This document shows positions 7,301 through 16,342 of a stretch of 64,000 bases of DNA, in pieces. The first letter of the stretch is position 1, and each line of letters starts with the position of its first letter. The stretch spans positions 20,084-84,083 of the forward strand of contig CANRNU010000005.1 in the NCBI GenBank assembly GCA_947632005.1, written 5' to 3'. The stretch is from an uncultured Oscillospiraceae bacterium. Its GTDB lineage: Bacteria; Bacillota; Clostridia; Oscillospirales; Oscillospiraceae. Both the position numbers and the translations under genes were made by a program. The notes under the pieces are model-generated. The model did no database searches and had not been told where the DNA came from. It saw only the letters and a program-made list of their open reading frames with translations.

Positions 7301-9140
7301 GCTTCGACGACAGCATGCGTCCCGCGTTCAATATAGCGATGACGGCCACGCCCACGTCGGCGAACACCGCCTCCCACATGGAGGCCAGGCCAAAGGCGCC
7401 CAGGATGAGGAACAGCCCCTTCACCGCCAGGGCGAAGACGATGTTCTCCACCACGATCCTGCTGCACTTCCGGGCCACGTCCATGGCCCCGGCCAGCTTC
7501 GTCAGGTCGTCGTCCATGAGCACCACGTCCGCCGCCTCCAGGGCCGCGTCGGAGCCCATGGCTCCCATGGCAACGCCCACGTCCGACCGGCTCAGCACCG
7601 GCGCGTCGTTGACCCCGTCTCCCACATAGGCCAGAGCAGCCTTGGGGGACCTCTTCGCCAGCAGGGCCTCCACCTGTTCCACCTTGTCCCCGGGCAGAAG
7701 CTCCGCGTGGACCTCGTCCAGACCCAGACGCTCCCCCACCGCCTTTCCTACGGCGGCAGCGTCGCCGGTGAGCATGACGGTGTGGATGCCCCGGGCCTTC
7801 AGCTCCCGGATGGCGTCGGGGGCCGAATCCTTCACCTGATCGGCGATGACCACCCGGCCCAGGTATTTCCCGTCCCGGGCCACATGGACCACCGTGCCCA
7901 CCTCTCCACCGGACACGGGGCTCACGCCCGCGTCCGCCATGAGCTTTTCGTTGCCGGCGGCCACGGACACCCCATCCACCAGCGCAGTGACGCCCCGGCC
8001 GGCGGTCTCCTTCACATCCGTCACGCGGGCCTCATCCATGTCCTTTCCATAGGCCCGGCGCAGGGACTGGGCAATAGGATGGTTGGAATATGCCTCCGCA
8101 AGGGCGGCGCATTCCAGAAGCTCCGCCTCGGTCACGTCCCGGGCGGGATAGATGCCGGACACCTCGAACACGCCCCTTGTGAGGGTGCCGGTCTTGTCGA
8201 ACACCACGGTCTCCACCTTGGCCAGCTGCTCCAGATAGTTGCCGCCCTTCACCAGGATGCCCCGGCGGGACGCCCCGCCGATGCCCCCGAAGAAGGCCAG
8301 GGGGATGGAGATGACCAGCGCGCAGGGACAGCTGATGACCAGGAAGATCAGGGCCCGGTGGACCCAGGAGCCCCAATCGCCTACGAACAGCGGCGGGATG
8401 ACGGCCAGGCACACCGCCCCGATGACCACGGAGGGGGTATACCAGCGGGCAAAGCGGGTGATGAAATTCTCCGCCTTCGCCTTCTTGGAAGCGGCATTTT
8501 CCACCAGCTCCAGGATCTTCGCCACGGTGCTCTCCCCGAAGGGCTTCGTCACCTCCACGGTGAGAACACCGGTGAGGTTCACACAGCCGGAGACGATCTC
8601 GTCCCCCGCCCCGATGCTCCGGGGCACCGATTCGCCGGTAAGAGCGGCCGTGTCCAGCGTGGACGTGCCATCCAGCACCCGGCCGTCCAGAGGCACCTTC
8701 TCCCCGGGCCGGACCAGGATATGGTCCCCCACGGCGATCTCGTCCGGGTCGGTCTGGACCGGCTCCCCGTCCACCAGCAGGTTGGCGCTGTCAGGCCGGA
8801 TGTCCATGAGCTTGGCGATAGACTTCCGGGACTGGCCCACCGCGTGGGTCTGGAACAGCTCTCCCACCTGATAGAAGAGCATGACCCCCACGGCCTCGGA
8901 GTACTCCCCCAGCACCAGGGCCCCCACGGTGGCCAGGGCCATGAGGAAGTTCTCATCGAACACCTGCCCGTGGGCGATGTTCCGCACCGCCTTCCACAGC
9001 ACGTCCCATCCCACGATCCCATAGGGCACCAGGAACGCGGCCAGCTTCCAAACGCCCTCCAGAGGCGCCAGCACCGCCGCGATGAGCAGCGCACCGGCGG
9101 CCAGGATGCGGGCCAGTGCCTTCTTTTCTTTCCGTGTCAT
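7290..9140 (-). CDS. Heavy-metal translocating P1B-type ATPase (CadA/ZntA-like)
   Basis: 616 aa, a membrane pump that exports soft or transition metals using ATP. Visible features in order: N-terminal membrane helices, the actuator TGES loop, the metal-path motif SCPCALVIS (near 270), the phosphorylation site DKTGTLT (near 313), the SNHPIAQ histidine-proline motif and the hinge GDGVNDAP (near 508). The CPC motif and general pattern favour Zn/Cd/Pb export. Unlike most relatives it has no N-terminal HMA domain; that domain is a separate protein encoded 54 bp upstream. The start has GAGGTG at good spacing. The CadC-like repressor further upstream is its likely regulator. Confidence 0.93.
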   Translation of the reverse strand: MTRKEKKALARILAAGALLIAAVLAPLEGVWKLAAFLVPYGIVGWDVLWKAVRNIAHGQVFDENFLMALATVGALVLGEYSEAVGVMLFYQVGELFQTHAVGQSRKSIAKLMDIRPDSANLLVDGEPVQTDPDEIAVGDHILVRPGEKVPLDGRVLDGTSTLDTAALTGESVPRSIGAGDEIVSGCVNLTGVLTVEVTKPFGESTVAKILELVENAASKKAKAENFITRFARWYTPSVVIGAVCLAVIPPLFVGDWGSWVHRALIFLVISCPCALVISIPLAFFGGIGGASRRGILVKGGNYLEQLAKVETVVFDKTGTLTRGVFEVSGIYPARDVTEAELLECAALAEAYSNHPIAQSLRRAYGKDMDEARVTDVKETAGRGVTALVDGVSVAAGNEKLMADAGVSPVSGGEVGTVVHVARDGKYLGRVVIADQVKDSAPDAIRELKARGIHTVMLTGDAAAVGKAVGERLGLDEVHAELLPGDKVEQVEALLAKRSPKAALAYVGDGVNDAPVLSRSDVGVAMGAMGSDAALEAADVVLMDDDLTKLAGAMDVARKCSRIVVENIVFALAVKGLFLILGAFGLASMWEAVFADVGVAVIAILNAGRMLSSKHTD

Positions 9141-9194
9141 GTCAAAATCACCTCATCTGCCCGCCGGGCCCCTGTCGGAGCCCGGCGAAGCGTC

Positions 9195-9416
9195 TCATTT
9201 CAGAACGATCTGGCAGTCGGGCTCCACCTTTTTGCAGCACTTGACCACCTGCTTCATGATGTCGTCGAAACGCGCATCGTCCGCCTCCACGGTCATCTTC
9301 TGCATGAGGAAGCTCACCGTGGCGTCAGAAACGCCGTCCAGCTTCTTGATGGCGTTCTCCATCTTCTGGGCGCAGTTGGCGCAGTCCAGGTCAATGAGCT
9401 TGAAGGTCTTTTTCAT
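9195..9416 (-). CDS. Free heavy-metal-associated (HMA) domain protein
   Basis: 73 aa, one HMA/CopZ-like domain. The metal-binding loop is DCANCAQK, giving the CxxC pair, followed by the expected beta-alpha-beta pattern; an additional CC pair near residues 61-62 may add ligands. It would carry metal to the ATPase encoded directly downstream, replacing the N-terminal domain that the pump lacks. Its ribosome site is AGAGGAG. It lies in the same orientation as the repressor gene and the pump, though a 319-bp repeat block separates it from the repressor. Confidence 0.88.
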   Translation of the reverse strand: MKKTFKLIDLDCANCAQKMENAIKKLDGVSDATVSFLMQKMTVEADDARFDDIMKQVVKCCKKVEPDCQIVLK

Positions 9417-9445
9417 GGTATCTATCTCCTCTCAAAATATAAATT

Positions 9446-9736
9446 ACCTCCTTATCGGCCCCCTTGTGCAAAGGGGGCTGGCAGCGCCACTCTTCGGGGC
9501 CCCCACGGGAAACCAGCGAAGCGTTTCCTGTGGGGAGAGGAGGAGCGTGGGAGCGGGCGGATGCTGGCGATCACGCCAGCGGAGCTTAGCATACGCCGCG
9601 GCGACGGGACTGAGAGATCGTTCTCCAAGGCCGACAACCCCTCCGCCTCGCTGTCGCTCGGCACCTCCCCTTGCACAGGGGAGGCTTCAAAATGAGTGGC
9701 TTCGCCGCCCGACCTCCCCTTGCACAGGGGAGGCTT
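9446..9736. repeat. Block of interspersed palindromic repeats
   Basis: The gap between the HMA gene and the repressor holds no gene. It contains a CCCCCTT-GTGC-AAAGGGGG hairpin, a segment sharing TGGGGAGAGGAG with the repeats at 7105 and 7216, and two exact 25-bp copies of ACCTCCCCTTGCACAGGGGAGGCTT-type palindrome (9663-9687 and 9712-9736). These look like genome-wide repeat units rather than a coding insertion. Confidence 0.8.
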
Positions 9737-10098
9737 TATTCCTCCACATGTTCCATACCCTGGGCGATGAGCGTGCGGACATGGTCGTCGGCCAGGGAGT
9801 AGAAGACCGTCTTGCCGTCCTTCCGGGGCTTCACCAGCCGGCTCGCCTTCAGCACCCGGAGCTGATGGCTCACGGCGGACTGGGTCAGGTTCAGCAGCTG
9901 GGCGATGTCGCACACACACAGCTCCGCCTCGAACAGGGCGTACAGGATCTTGATGCGGGTGGAATCCCCGAAGACCTTGAACAACTCCGCCAGGTCGTAC
10001 AGCTTCTCGTCGTCCGGCATCTGCTCCAGCACCTGCCGGACCGTGTCCTCATGTACGCACAAAAACCCGCAGCGTTCAACGTCGTTCAGCGCCGCCAT
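9736..10098 (-). CDS. ArsR/SmtB-family metal-sensing repressor (CadC-like)
   Basis: 120 aa from the ATG at 10098, preceded by AAAGGGGG; the longer track start at 10140 lies inside the operator and is rejected. The winged helix includes the alpha-3 site ELCVCDIA and the reading helix TQSAVSHQLRVL. The two cysteines in ELCVCD plus an N-terminal C-x3-C (CGFLC) match the CadC pattern for Cd/Pb/Zn sensing. It should block its own promoter and the downstream HMA and ATPase genes until metal binds. A 9-bp-arm inverted repeat overlaps its promoter. Confidence 0.92.
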   Translation of the reverse strand: MAALNDVERCGFLCVHEDTVRQVLEQMPDDEKLYDLAELFKVFGDSTRIKILYALFEAELCVCDIAQLLNLTQSAVSHQLRVLKASRLVKPRKDGKTVFYSLADDHVRTLIAQGMEHVEE

Positions 10099-10119
10099 GG
10101 GTCGGCCCCCTTTCAAACA

Positions 10120-10145
10120 AACATATGATTGATTGTTCATATGTT
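10120..10145. promoter_or_regulatory. ArsR-family operator
   Basis: Perfect inverted repeat AACATATGA - 8 bp - TCATATGTT overlapping the -10 region of the repressor promoter, the usual arrangement for an autoregulated ArsR/SmtB gene. Confidence 0.85.
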
Positions 10146-10169
10146 ATCATATGCACCTTCCCTTGTCAA
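10141..10169 (-). promoter_or_regulatory. Promoter of the metal-resistance cluster
   Basis: On the minus strand TTGACA, 17 bp, TAACAT; the -10 hexamer overlaps the operator by five bases. Confidence 0.8.
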
Positions 10170-10285
10170 GGTGTTTCCGCAAAGTTTTTTTGCCGGGTCC
10201 GTCCGCCAGGCCGTTCTCTTGATTTTTACAGGGAAACGTGGCATTATAGATGTCATCCTATTATTCTGAGAGGAGGGAGCACGCC

Positions 10286-11860
10286 TTGCCAGACAAGGAG
10301 GAGGAAGTCTCCACCCGCAACACCCGGCCCCGGCGCGGCATTCTGAGCATCATCTTCGGCCGCGGCGCCGTGGCGACGCTGATGCTGCTGGCCCAGTTCG
10401 GTTTTATCTTCATGCTCTTTGGCCGGCTGCAGCAGTACAGCATCTATCTGTCCGGCATGGTGAACGTGCTGTCGGCGGTATTTTTGGCCTATCTGCTGAA
10501 TACCCGCTCCAATCCCTCCATCAAGCTGACCTGGTGTTTCATCATTGCCCTGGTGCCGGTGTTCGGGGTGCTCCTGTATCTGTTCATCACCTTCGACCTG
10601 GGCCACCGGGCGGAACAAAAGGTCCTGCTGGGGATGGTGCAGGAGTGCGCCCCCTTCATGCCCCGGCAGGAGGCGCTGCGGGAACGGCTGGCCCGGGAAG
10701 AGCCGGGGTTCCTGCCCCTGGTCCGGTACCTGGCCGACGCCAACGGCTTTCCCGTCTATGAGAACACCGACGTGACCTACTTCTCCCAGGGCGAGGCCAA
10801 GTACGCCGCTATGCTCCAGGAGCTGGAGAAGGCGGAGCAGTTCATCTTCCTGGAGTACTTCATCGTGGAAGAGGGGGAGATGTGGGACAGCGTCGTGGAC
10901 ATTCTGGCCCGGAAGGCCCGGGAGGGCGTGGATGTCCGGGTGCTGTACGACGGGACCTGCTCTCTGCTGCGCCTGCCGGCCAGCTACCCGAAAAAGCTCC
11001 GGGCCATGGGGATCCAGTGCAAGGTCTTTGCCCCCATCCGCCCCTTTGTCTCCACCAGCTACAACAACCGGGACCACCGGAAGATCCTGGTCGTCGACGG
11101 GAAGGCGGGCATCACCGGCGGGGTGAACCTGGCGGACGAGTACATCAACCGGCGGGAGAAATTCGGCCACTGGAAGGACGCATCGGTGCTGCTCCGGGGA
11201 GACGCGGTCCGCTCTCTGACCGTCATGTTCCTGCGGATGTGGAACGCCGGGGAGAAGGAGCATGTCTACGAGCCGTATCTTCTCCCTCCCGCCGGGTCAG
11301 GCGGGCCGGCGCAGGGGTATGTGATCCCCTACGGGGACAGCCCCCTGGACGAGGAGCTGACCGGGGAGATGGTGTATCTGGACATCCTGAACACCGCCCG
11401 GGACTACGTCTACATCATGACGCCCTATCTCATCCTGGACAACGAGATGGTCACCGCCATGACCTTTGCCGCCCGGCGAGGGGTGGACGTGCGGCTCATC
11501 CTGCCCGGCATCCCGGACAAAAAATACGCCAACCTCCTGGCCAAGGGCCATTACAAGGTCCTGACGGAGGCGGGCGTGCGTATCTATGAATACGCCCCCG
11601 GTTTCGTCCACTCCAAGGTGTTCCTCAGCGACGGCGTCAAGGCCGTGGTGGGCACCATCAACCTGGACTACCGGAGCCTCTATCTGCACTTCGAGTGCGC
11701 GGCCCTGCTCTACAAGTCCCCCGCCATCGAGGACATCCGCCGGGACTTTGACCAGACCTTCCCCCAGTGCCGCGAGATCACCCGAGAAGAGGCGGCCCGG
11801 CAGAAGCTGTCCGTCCGCCTGGCCGGCGCTCTCCTGAAAGTGGCGGCGCCGCTGATGTGA
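10286..11860 (+). CDS. cls: Cardiolipin synthase
   Basis: 524 aa from a TTG start with GAGAGGAGGG upstream; the track ATG at 10250 has no ribosome site. It joins two phosphatidylglycerols into cardiolipin at the membrane. Two or three N-terminal membrane helices come first, then two phospholipase-D (HKD) motifs: NNRDHRKILVVDG near 260 and GFVHSKVFLSDG near 440, each followed by a GG/GTINLD-type segment. Length and layout match bacterial ClsA-type enzymes. It stands alone and ends at a strong terminator shared with the convergent solute-binding protein gene. Confidence 0.93.
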   Translation: MPDKEEEVSTRNTRPRRGILSIIFGRGAVATLMLLAQFGFIFMLFGRLQQYSIYLSGMVNVLSAVFLAYLLNTRSNPSIKLTWCFIIALVPVFGVLLYLFITFDLGHRAEQKVLLGMVQECAPFMPRQEALRERLAREEPGFLPLVRYLADANGFPVYENTDVTYFSQGEAKYAAMLQELEKAEQFIFLEYFIVEEGEMWDSVVDILARKAREGVDVRVLYDGTCSLLRLPASYPKKLRAMGIQCKVFAPIRPFVSTSYNNRDHRKILVVDGKAGITGGVNLADEYINRREKFGHWKDASVLLRGDAVRSLTVMFLRMWNAGEKEHVYEPYLLPPAGSGGPAQGYVIPYGDSPLDEELTGEMVYLDILNTARDYVYIMTPYLILDNEMVTAMTFAARRGVDVRLILPGIPDKKYANLLAKGHYKVLTEAGVRIYEYAPGFVHSKVFLSDGVKAVVGTINLDYRSLYLHFECAALLYKSPAIEDIRRDFDQTFPQCREITREEAARQKLSVRLAGALLKVAAPLM

Positions 11861-11875
11861 CAAAAAGAAAAGAAA

Positions 11876-11916
11876 CGTCCCTGTTCTGCCAAAACACAGA
11901 ACAGGGACGCTTTTTT
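11876..11916. terminator. Bidirectional intrinsic terminator
   Basis: 13-bp perfect stem CGTCCCTGTTCTG / CAGAACAGGGACG with an 8-nt loop, A-rich before and a T-tract after, between convergent genes. Confidence 0.92.
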
Positions 11917-11926
11917 GCTGTCTTTT

Positions 11927-13240
11927 TTACTGGGCAGGCGCGTCCGGCGTCACCGCCGGGAAGCCCTCCGCGCCCTGGAGCCCGGCCTCCCGGATGCGGA
12001 ACTCATCCATCTGCTGCACGCATCCGGTCACATCCGTCATCCCGCAGAGCATATTGTTCAGCGCGTCGGTCATATTTTCGCTGTTGTAGCCGATGATCTT
12101 GCTCGTGGCGGTGGACACCCGCTCGTTGGCCTCGATGGACGCCTTGGCCTCCGTCACCATTCGGGACTGGATGTTGGTGGTCTGGCCCTTGAAGCAGCTG
12201 ACCGTGGCGATGTTCTCAAAGGCCTTGTTGTAGTTTTCCGGCGTGGCGCAGAAGGCCAGGAAATCCAGCGCCGTCTCCAGCTGCGCGCTGTTTTTGTTGA
12301 CCATCATCATATTCAGGTTGCCGCCCTCATAGGTGCCGCTGTCGGCGGTGCCCATGAACACAGGCATCAGGGCGAAGTCGTCCACGGTGTACTTCCCATC
12401 CCCGGCAAAGTCCGTGTAGAACCAGGTGTCCCAGATGAAGGTCATGACCGCCTCTCCGGAGGTCAGGGCGGGGCCGATATCGTCCCAGCCGCAGCGCAGG
12501 TAGTCGGAGCCGAACCAGCCGCTGTCGGCGGCAGTCTTCACCCACTGCACCATATCCGTCACGGCGGGGATGTCGGCAAAGCTGATCTCGTGATGGTTCA
12601 GTCTCTCCAGAAGCTCCGGGTCGTCCGCAAAAATGGGGTCCAGGGCAAACTGCGGCATCCAGGAGCAGCCGTTGGCAGGCCAGCAGATGGGCGTATATCC
12701 GACGTCCGCCAGGGCCTGGCACAGGACGTTGAACTCCGTCTGGGTGGCAGCGGGCTTCAGCCCGAGGCTGTCCAGGAGGGTCTTGTTGTAATAGCACCCG
12801 GAGACCGAGCTCTCCCAGAAGGGCAGACCCAGCAGATCTCCGTCCTTATCCGTGCAGTAGGCCCGGGCGCTGTCCGTCAGGTCGTCTGCCCACGCCTCAT
12901 CGTTCAGGCTGAGGAAGTGCTCGTCCACCCCGAACGCGTTCAGGCCCGTGCTGTGAAAGTGCATGAAGATATCCGGTACATGTCCAGCGTTGAACTCCGC
13001 CGCCGCCTTCGCTTCAAACTCCGCGTCCTCATAGGCGATGATCTCCAGCTTGTTTCCCGTCGCCTGTTCATATTGCTCAAAGATGCTTGCAAGGTAGCTC
13101 TTCTGCATATCGGTCTTTCTCCCCATGACCGTCAGGGTGGTCCCGCTGTCAGAGGATCCCTGCGTCCCGCCGCAGGAGGACAGGAGGGTCGCCGCAGCAA
13201 GCGCCGTCAGCAACACAGAGAAACGCCGTTTATCCTTCAT
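11927..13240 (-). CDS. Extracellular solute-binding lipoprotein (family 1 ABC type)
   Basis: 437 aa. A lipoprotein signal peptide with lipobox LLSSC puts it on the outer face of the membrane. The body is a periplasmic-binding-protein fold of the sugar ABC family: FEQYEQATGNKLEI near the start and FIWDTWFY in the second half. No permease or ATPase genes are nearby. Instead it follows a hybrid histidine kinase gene in the same direction at 55 bp, so it may present a ligand to that sensor rather than feed a transporter. The ligand cannot be inferred. Confidence 0.85.
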   Translation of the reverse strand: MKDKRRFSVLLTALAAATLLSSCGGTQGSSDSGTTLTVMGRKTDMQKSYLASIFEQYEQATGNKLEIIAYEDAEFEAKAAAEFNAGHVPDIFMHFHSTGLNAFGVDEHFLSLNDEAWADDLTDSARAYCTDKDGDLLGLPFWESSVSGCYYNKTLLDSLGLKPAATQTEFNVLCQALADVGYTPICWPANGCSWMPQFALDPIFADDPELLERLNHHEISFADIPAVTDMVQWVKTAADSGWFGSDYLRCGWDDIGPALTSGEAVMTFIWDTWFYTDFAGDGKYTVDDFALMPVFMGTADSGTYEGGNLNMMMVNKNSAQLETALDFLAFCATPENYNKAFENIATVSCFKGQTTNIQSRMVTEAKASIEANERVSTATSKIIGYNSENMTDALNNMLCGMTDVTGCVQQMDEFRIREAGLQGAEGFPAVTPDAPAQ

Positions 13241-13295
13241 CTTTCACTTTCCTCGCAATGTATTTCAAAACCTTACGCATTTTGAGACCGGCCGC

Positions 13296-16223
13296 TCACG
13301 GCCGCCGGTTCAGAAGCTGGTCCACCAGCTTGCGCACGGCGTCCATATCGATGGGCTTGGCGAGATGCCCGTCCATCCCGGCATCGGCGGCGTCGCGCAC
13401 ATCCTCGGCAAAGGTGTTGGCCGTCATAGCCACGATGGGGATGGTCTTTGCCTCGGGATGACTGCTCGCCCGGATCGCCCTTGTCGCCTCATAGCCGTTC
13501 ATCACCGGCATCTGCACATCCATCAGAATCATGTCATAGCGGCCCGGTTCCGACTTTTCAAACCGTTCCAGAGCCTCCCGGCCATTTACCGTCACCTCGC
13601 ATTTGGCGCCCTCGATGTCCAGCAGCTCCGTCAGGATCTCCGCGTTCAGTTCGTTGTCCTCCGCCACCAGGAACATCCGTCCGGCCATCGCGCTCTCTTT
13701 CTCCTCCGTCCCGTAGACGGGCATTTCGGCCTGTTCGGCAAACAGCGGCTCGATGGCCTGCCAGAAGGTGGAGGTGAAGAAGGGCTTCGGCATGAAGGCG
13801 TTGATGCCGGCTGCCCGGGCCTCCGTCTCGATCTCGGTCCAGTCGTAACTGGTCAGCACCAGGATGGGGACGACCGTTCCCACCTGCTGACGGATCCTGC
13901 GGGCGGTCTCCACTCCGTCCATGCCCGGCATTTTCCAGTCCAGCAGGATCACATGGAAGTCCTCCCCATGCTCGTGCGCCCGCGCCGCGGCCTCCACGGC
14001 GGCGGCGCCCTCCGTCACATAGGATACATCCACGCCGGTGCCGCGCATCAGCTCCCGGATGTTCAGGCAGATATCCTCCTCGTCGTCCGCCACCAGTATC
14101 CGGGTGATCTTGTGGCGGAACCATGCGGCCGTATCCTCCTGTTCCGGACGGACGAAGGACAGCTCCACCGTAAAGGTGCTCCCCTTCCCCGGCTGGCTCT
14201 CCACCCGGATGATGCCGCCCATCAGATCCACCAGATTCTTGGTGATCGCCATGCCCAGACCCGTGCCCTGGACCTTGTTGGTGACGGAACTGATCTCCCG
14301 GCTGAAGGGCGCGAAGACCAGCTTCTGGAACTCCTCGCTCATGCCGATACCATTGTCCCGGACCACGAACCGCAGCTTCACATACTGCTGGGCTACCGGC
14401 TCCAGCTCGCTCACCACAAAATCGATCTTGCCGCCTTCCGGCGTATACTTGACCGCGTTGGACAGCAGGTTGATGAGGATCTGGTTGAGGCGGAGCTTGT
14501 CGCCCACCAGCTGCTCCGGAGGCGCGCCCTGCACATGGATGATGAAGCTCTGGTTTTTCGCATCTGCCTGAGGCCGCAGGATGATGCTCAGATCCTCCAG
14601 CAGCTCCGGCAGGCTGAACCGGTCCACGTTCAGGCTGGTCTTGCCGCTCTCGATCTTCGACATGTCCAGCACGTCGTTGATGAGGCTCAGCAGGTGATGG
14701 CTGGAGGCCGCGATCTTCCGGGTATACTCCCGCACCTTTTCGGCGTTGTTCGCGTCCTTCTCCAGCAGCATGGTAAAGCCCACGATGGCATTCATGGGCG
14801 TGCGGATATCGTGGCTCATGTTGGACAGGAAGTTGCTCTTGGCCTCATTGGCGCTTTTGGCCGCCGTCAGGGCCTCCTGCAGCTGCTGGTTCATCTGCTG
14901 CTCCATAGTCCGGTCACTGAGCACGATGATGAATTTCTCCACGTCCTGGATGCTCATATGATACACCGTCATCCTGTACCAGCGGCGCTCGCCGGTGGTC
15001 TGGTGCATGTACTCGCATTCCCAGTACTTGTTGCCGTTCAGAGGGATGGCCGCCAGCTCGCCGGCGGGGATCACCACGTCGTAGTTGACCGCGCATTTCC
15101 CCATCACCCGGATGTCCTGCCGGGCCTCCTCCGCCGGGATGCCCAGGAGCCGCTCGATGTTGGGGCTGATATAGTCCACCGTATGGTCCCTGGCGTCCAG
15201 CATCAGGAAGATGTCGTCCACGCTGTTGGACAGCACGTCGAACATGCGCTCCCGGTATTGCAGCTCCATCCAGTTCTTCTTGGACTGCCGGCGGGTCCGC
15301 ACCACCACCGGGGTGATGGCCGCACCGCCCACCAGCAGGAAGACAGCCACCAGCACAGCGATGGTGGTCTTCTGCACCGAGAGGAACCCGGCGCTGATGG
15401 CTTCCCGGGGCACCACGCTCACCATCATATAATCCTGATAGCCCACGGGCTGGTACAAAATGCAGTGGCTGACGCCGCCGATCTTACACTGGACGACGCC
15501 GGACGCACCGCCGCACCAGTCGCTCTGGAGCGCCTCCAGGTCCTCCGTCTCCAGATCAGAGGCGGCCTTCAGGTAGGTCAGGTAATTTTCAAATATGTTC
15601 CCGCCGGTCTGGGTGGACAGCAAAACGCTGCCGTCGTTGTGGACGACGAAGCACTTGGCGGTCCCGGCGAAAGCGTCCACATTCAGCGAGGCGGCAAGAT
15701 CCGCGTTCGTATAGCTCACGGCCACGGCCTCATAGGCAAAGTCCCTGTAGACCCCGGGCTGCACCGGCGCGGCGAACACCGTGACCTCCTTGCCGCTGGC
15801 CAGCTTCTCTCCCACCATGACCGGCTCCTTCTGCTCCGAAAGCGCCTCCCAGACGGCGGCAAGGTCCGTGGCGCTCTCCGCGCCGTCAGGCGTCATGCAT
15901 GTCCCGTCGCCGGACAAAAAGTACAGCTGTGAAAAGCCCCAGTAATTCTGTTTCCCGGCGATGAATCCGGATATGACGTCGGTGTCCTCTCTTCCCGCCA
16001 GCGCGAAATAATCGTCGCAGCTCTCCAGAAGGCCCCAGTTCCGCTCCACGAACGCGCCAAAGGTCCGGTTCACCTGGCCGTAGATCTCCTCCAGGTGACC
16101 GGTGCTGTCCTCATAGATGCGGTGCGAGATAAACGCAAAATAGGCCGCCCCGATCAAAATGGCGGTAATGCCTACGACACACATCAAAAATGACGGTAAG
16201 AATTTCCGGAACCGTTTTTTCAT
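13296..16223 (-). CDS. Hybrid sensor histidine kinase with two receiver domains
   Basis: 975 aa. In order: a membrane helix (about 13-33), a large extracytoplasmic sensor region of Cache type, a second helix (about 280-300), a PAS domain, HisKA with the phospho-accepting His in SNMSHDIRTPMN (near 470), HATPase with DNGIGM and GTGLGMAI boxes, then receiver 1 (Asp in LLDWKMPGMDG, near 761) and receiver 2 (Asp in LMDVQMPVMNG, near 901). There is no HPt or DNA-binding output, so the signal must leave through another protein. The downstream solute-binding lipoprotein is a likely co-sensor. A good promoter lies 57 bp upstream. Confidence 0.92.
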   Translation of the reverse strand: MKKRFRKFLPSFLMCVVGITAILIGAAYFAFISHRIYEDSTGHLEEIYGQVNRTFGAFVERNWGLLESCDDYFALAGREDTDVISGFIAGKQNYWGFSQLYFLSGDGTCMTPDGAESATDLAAVWEALSEQKEPVMVGEKLASGKEVTVFAAPVQPGVYRDFAYEAVAVSYTNADLAASLNVDAFAGTAKCFVVHNDGSVLLSTQTGGNIFENYLTYLKAASDLETEDLEALQSDWCGGASGVVQCKIGGVSHCILYQPVGYQDYMMVSVVPREAISAGFLSVQKTTIAVLVAVFLLVGGAAITPVVVRTRRQSKKNWMELQYRERMFDVLSNSVDDIFLMLDARDHTVDYISPNIERLLGIPAEEARQDIRVMGKCAVNYDVVIPAGELAAIPLNGNKYWECEYMHQTTGERRWYRMTVYHMSIQDVEKFIIVLSDRTMEQQMNQQLQEALTAAKSANEAKSNFLSNMSHDIRTPMNAIVGFTMLLEKDANNAEKVREYTRKIAASSHHLLSLINDVLDMSKIESGKTSLNVDRFSLPELLEDLSIILRPQADAKNQSFIIHVQGAPPEQLVGDKLRLNQILINLLSNAVKYTPEGGKIDFVVSELEPVAQQYVKLRFVVRDNGIGMSEEFQKLVFAPFSREISSVTNKVQGTGLGMAITKNLVDLMGGIIRVESQPGKGSTFTVELSFVRPEQEDTAAWFRHKITRILVADDEEDICLNIRELMRGTGVDVSYVTEGAAAVEAAARAHEHGEDFHVILLDWKMPGMDGVETARRIRQQVGTVVPILVLTSYDWTEIETEARAAGINAFMPKPFFTSTFWQAIEPLFAEQAEMPVYGTEEKESAMAGRMFLVAEDNELNAEILTELLDIEGAKCEVTVNGREALERFEKSEPGRYDMILMDVQMPVMNGYEATRAIRASSHPEAKTIPIVAMTANTFAEDVRDAADAGMDGHLAKPIDMDAVRKLVDQLLNRRP

Positions 16224-16279
16224 GAAGTGCCCTTGCTCCTAACACTGACAAAGTTTTCAGTCCATGCCTTCCCAGTATC

Positions 16280-16308
16280 ATTCTATCATGTTCCATTAGA
16301 AAAATCAA
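16280..16308 (-). promoter_or_regulatory. Promoter of the hybrid kinase gene
   Basis: Minus-strand TTGATT, 17 bp, TAGAAT, upstream of the kinase gene and downstream of the macrodomain gene, so the kinase operon is probably independent. Confidence 0.65.
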
Positions 16309-16342
16309 TCGCTGCCACGTTTCCTTGTCGCCTTTATAATCA

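Noticed and set aside
7161-9695. 844-aa plus-strand ORF
   Set aside because: Antisense of the metal ATPase and HMA genes; composition is typical of a GC-rich shadow frame.
13125-15932. 935-aa plus-strand ORF
   Set aside because: Antisense of the hybrid kinase, His/Gln-rich shadow protein.
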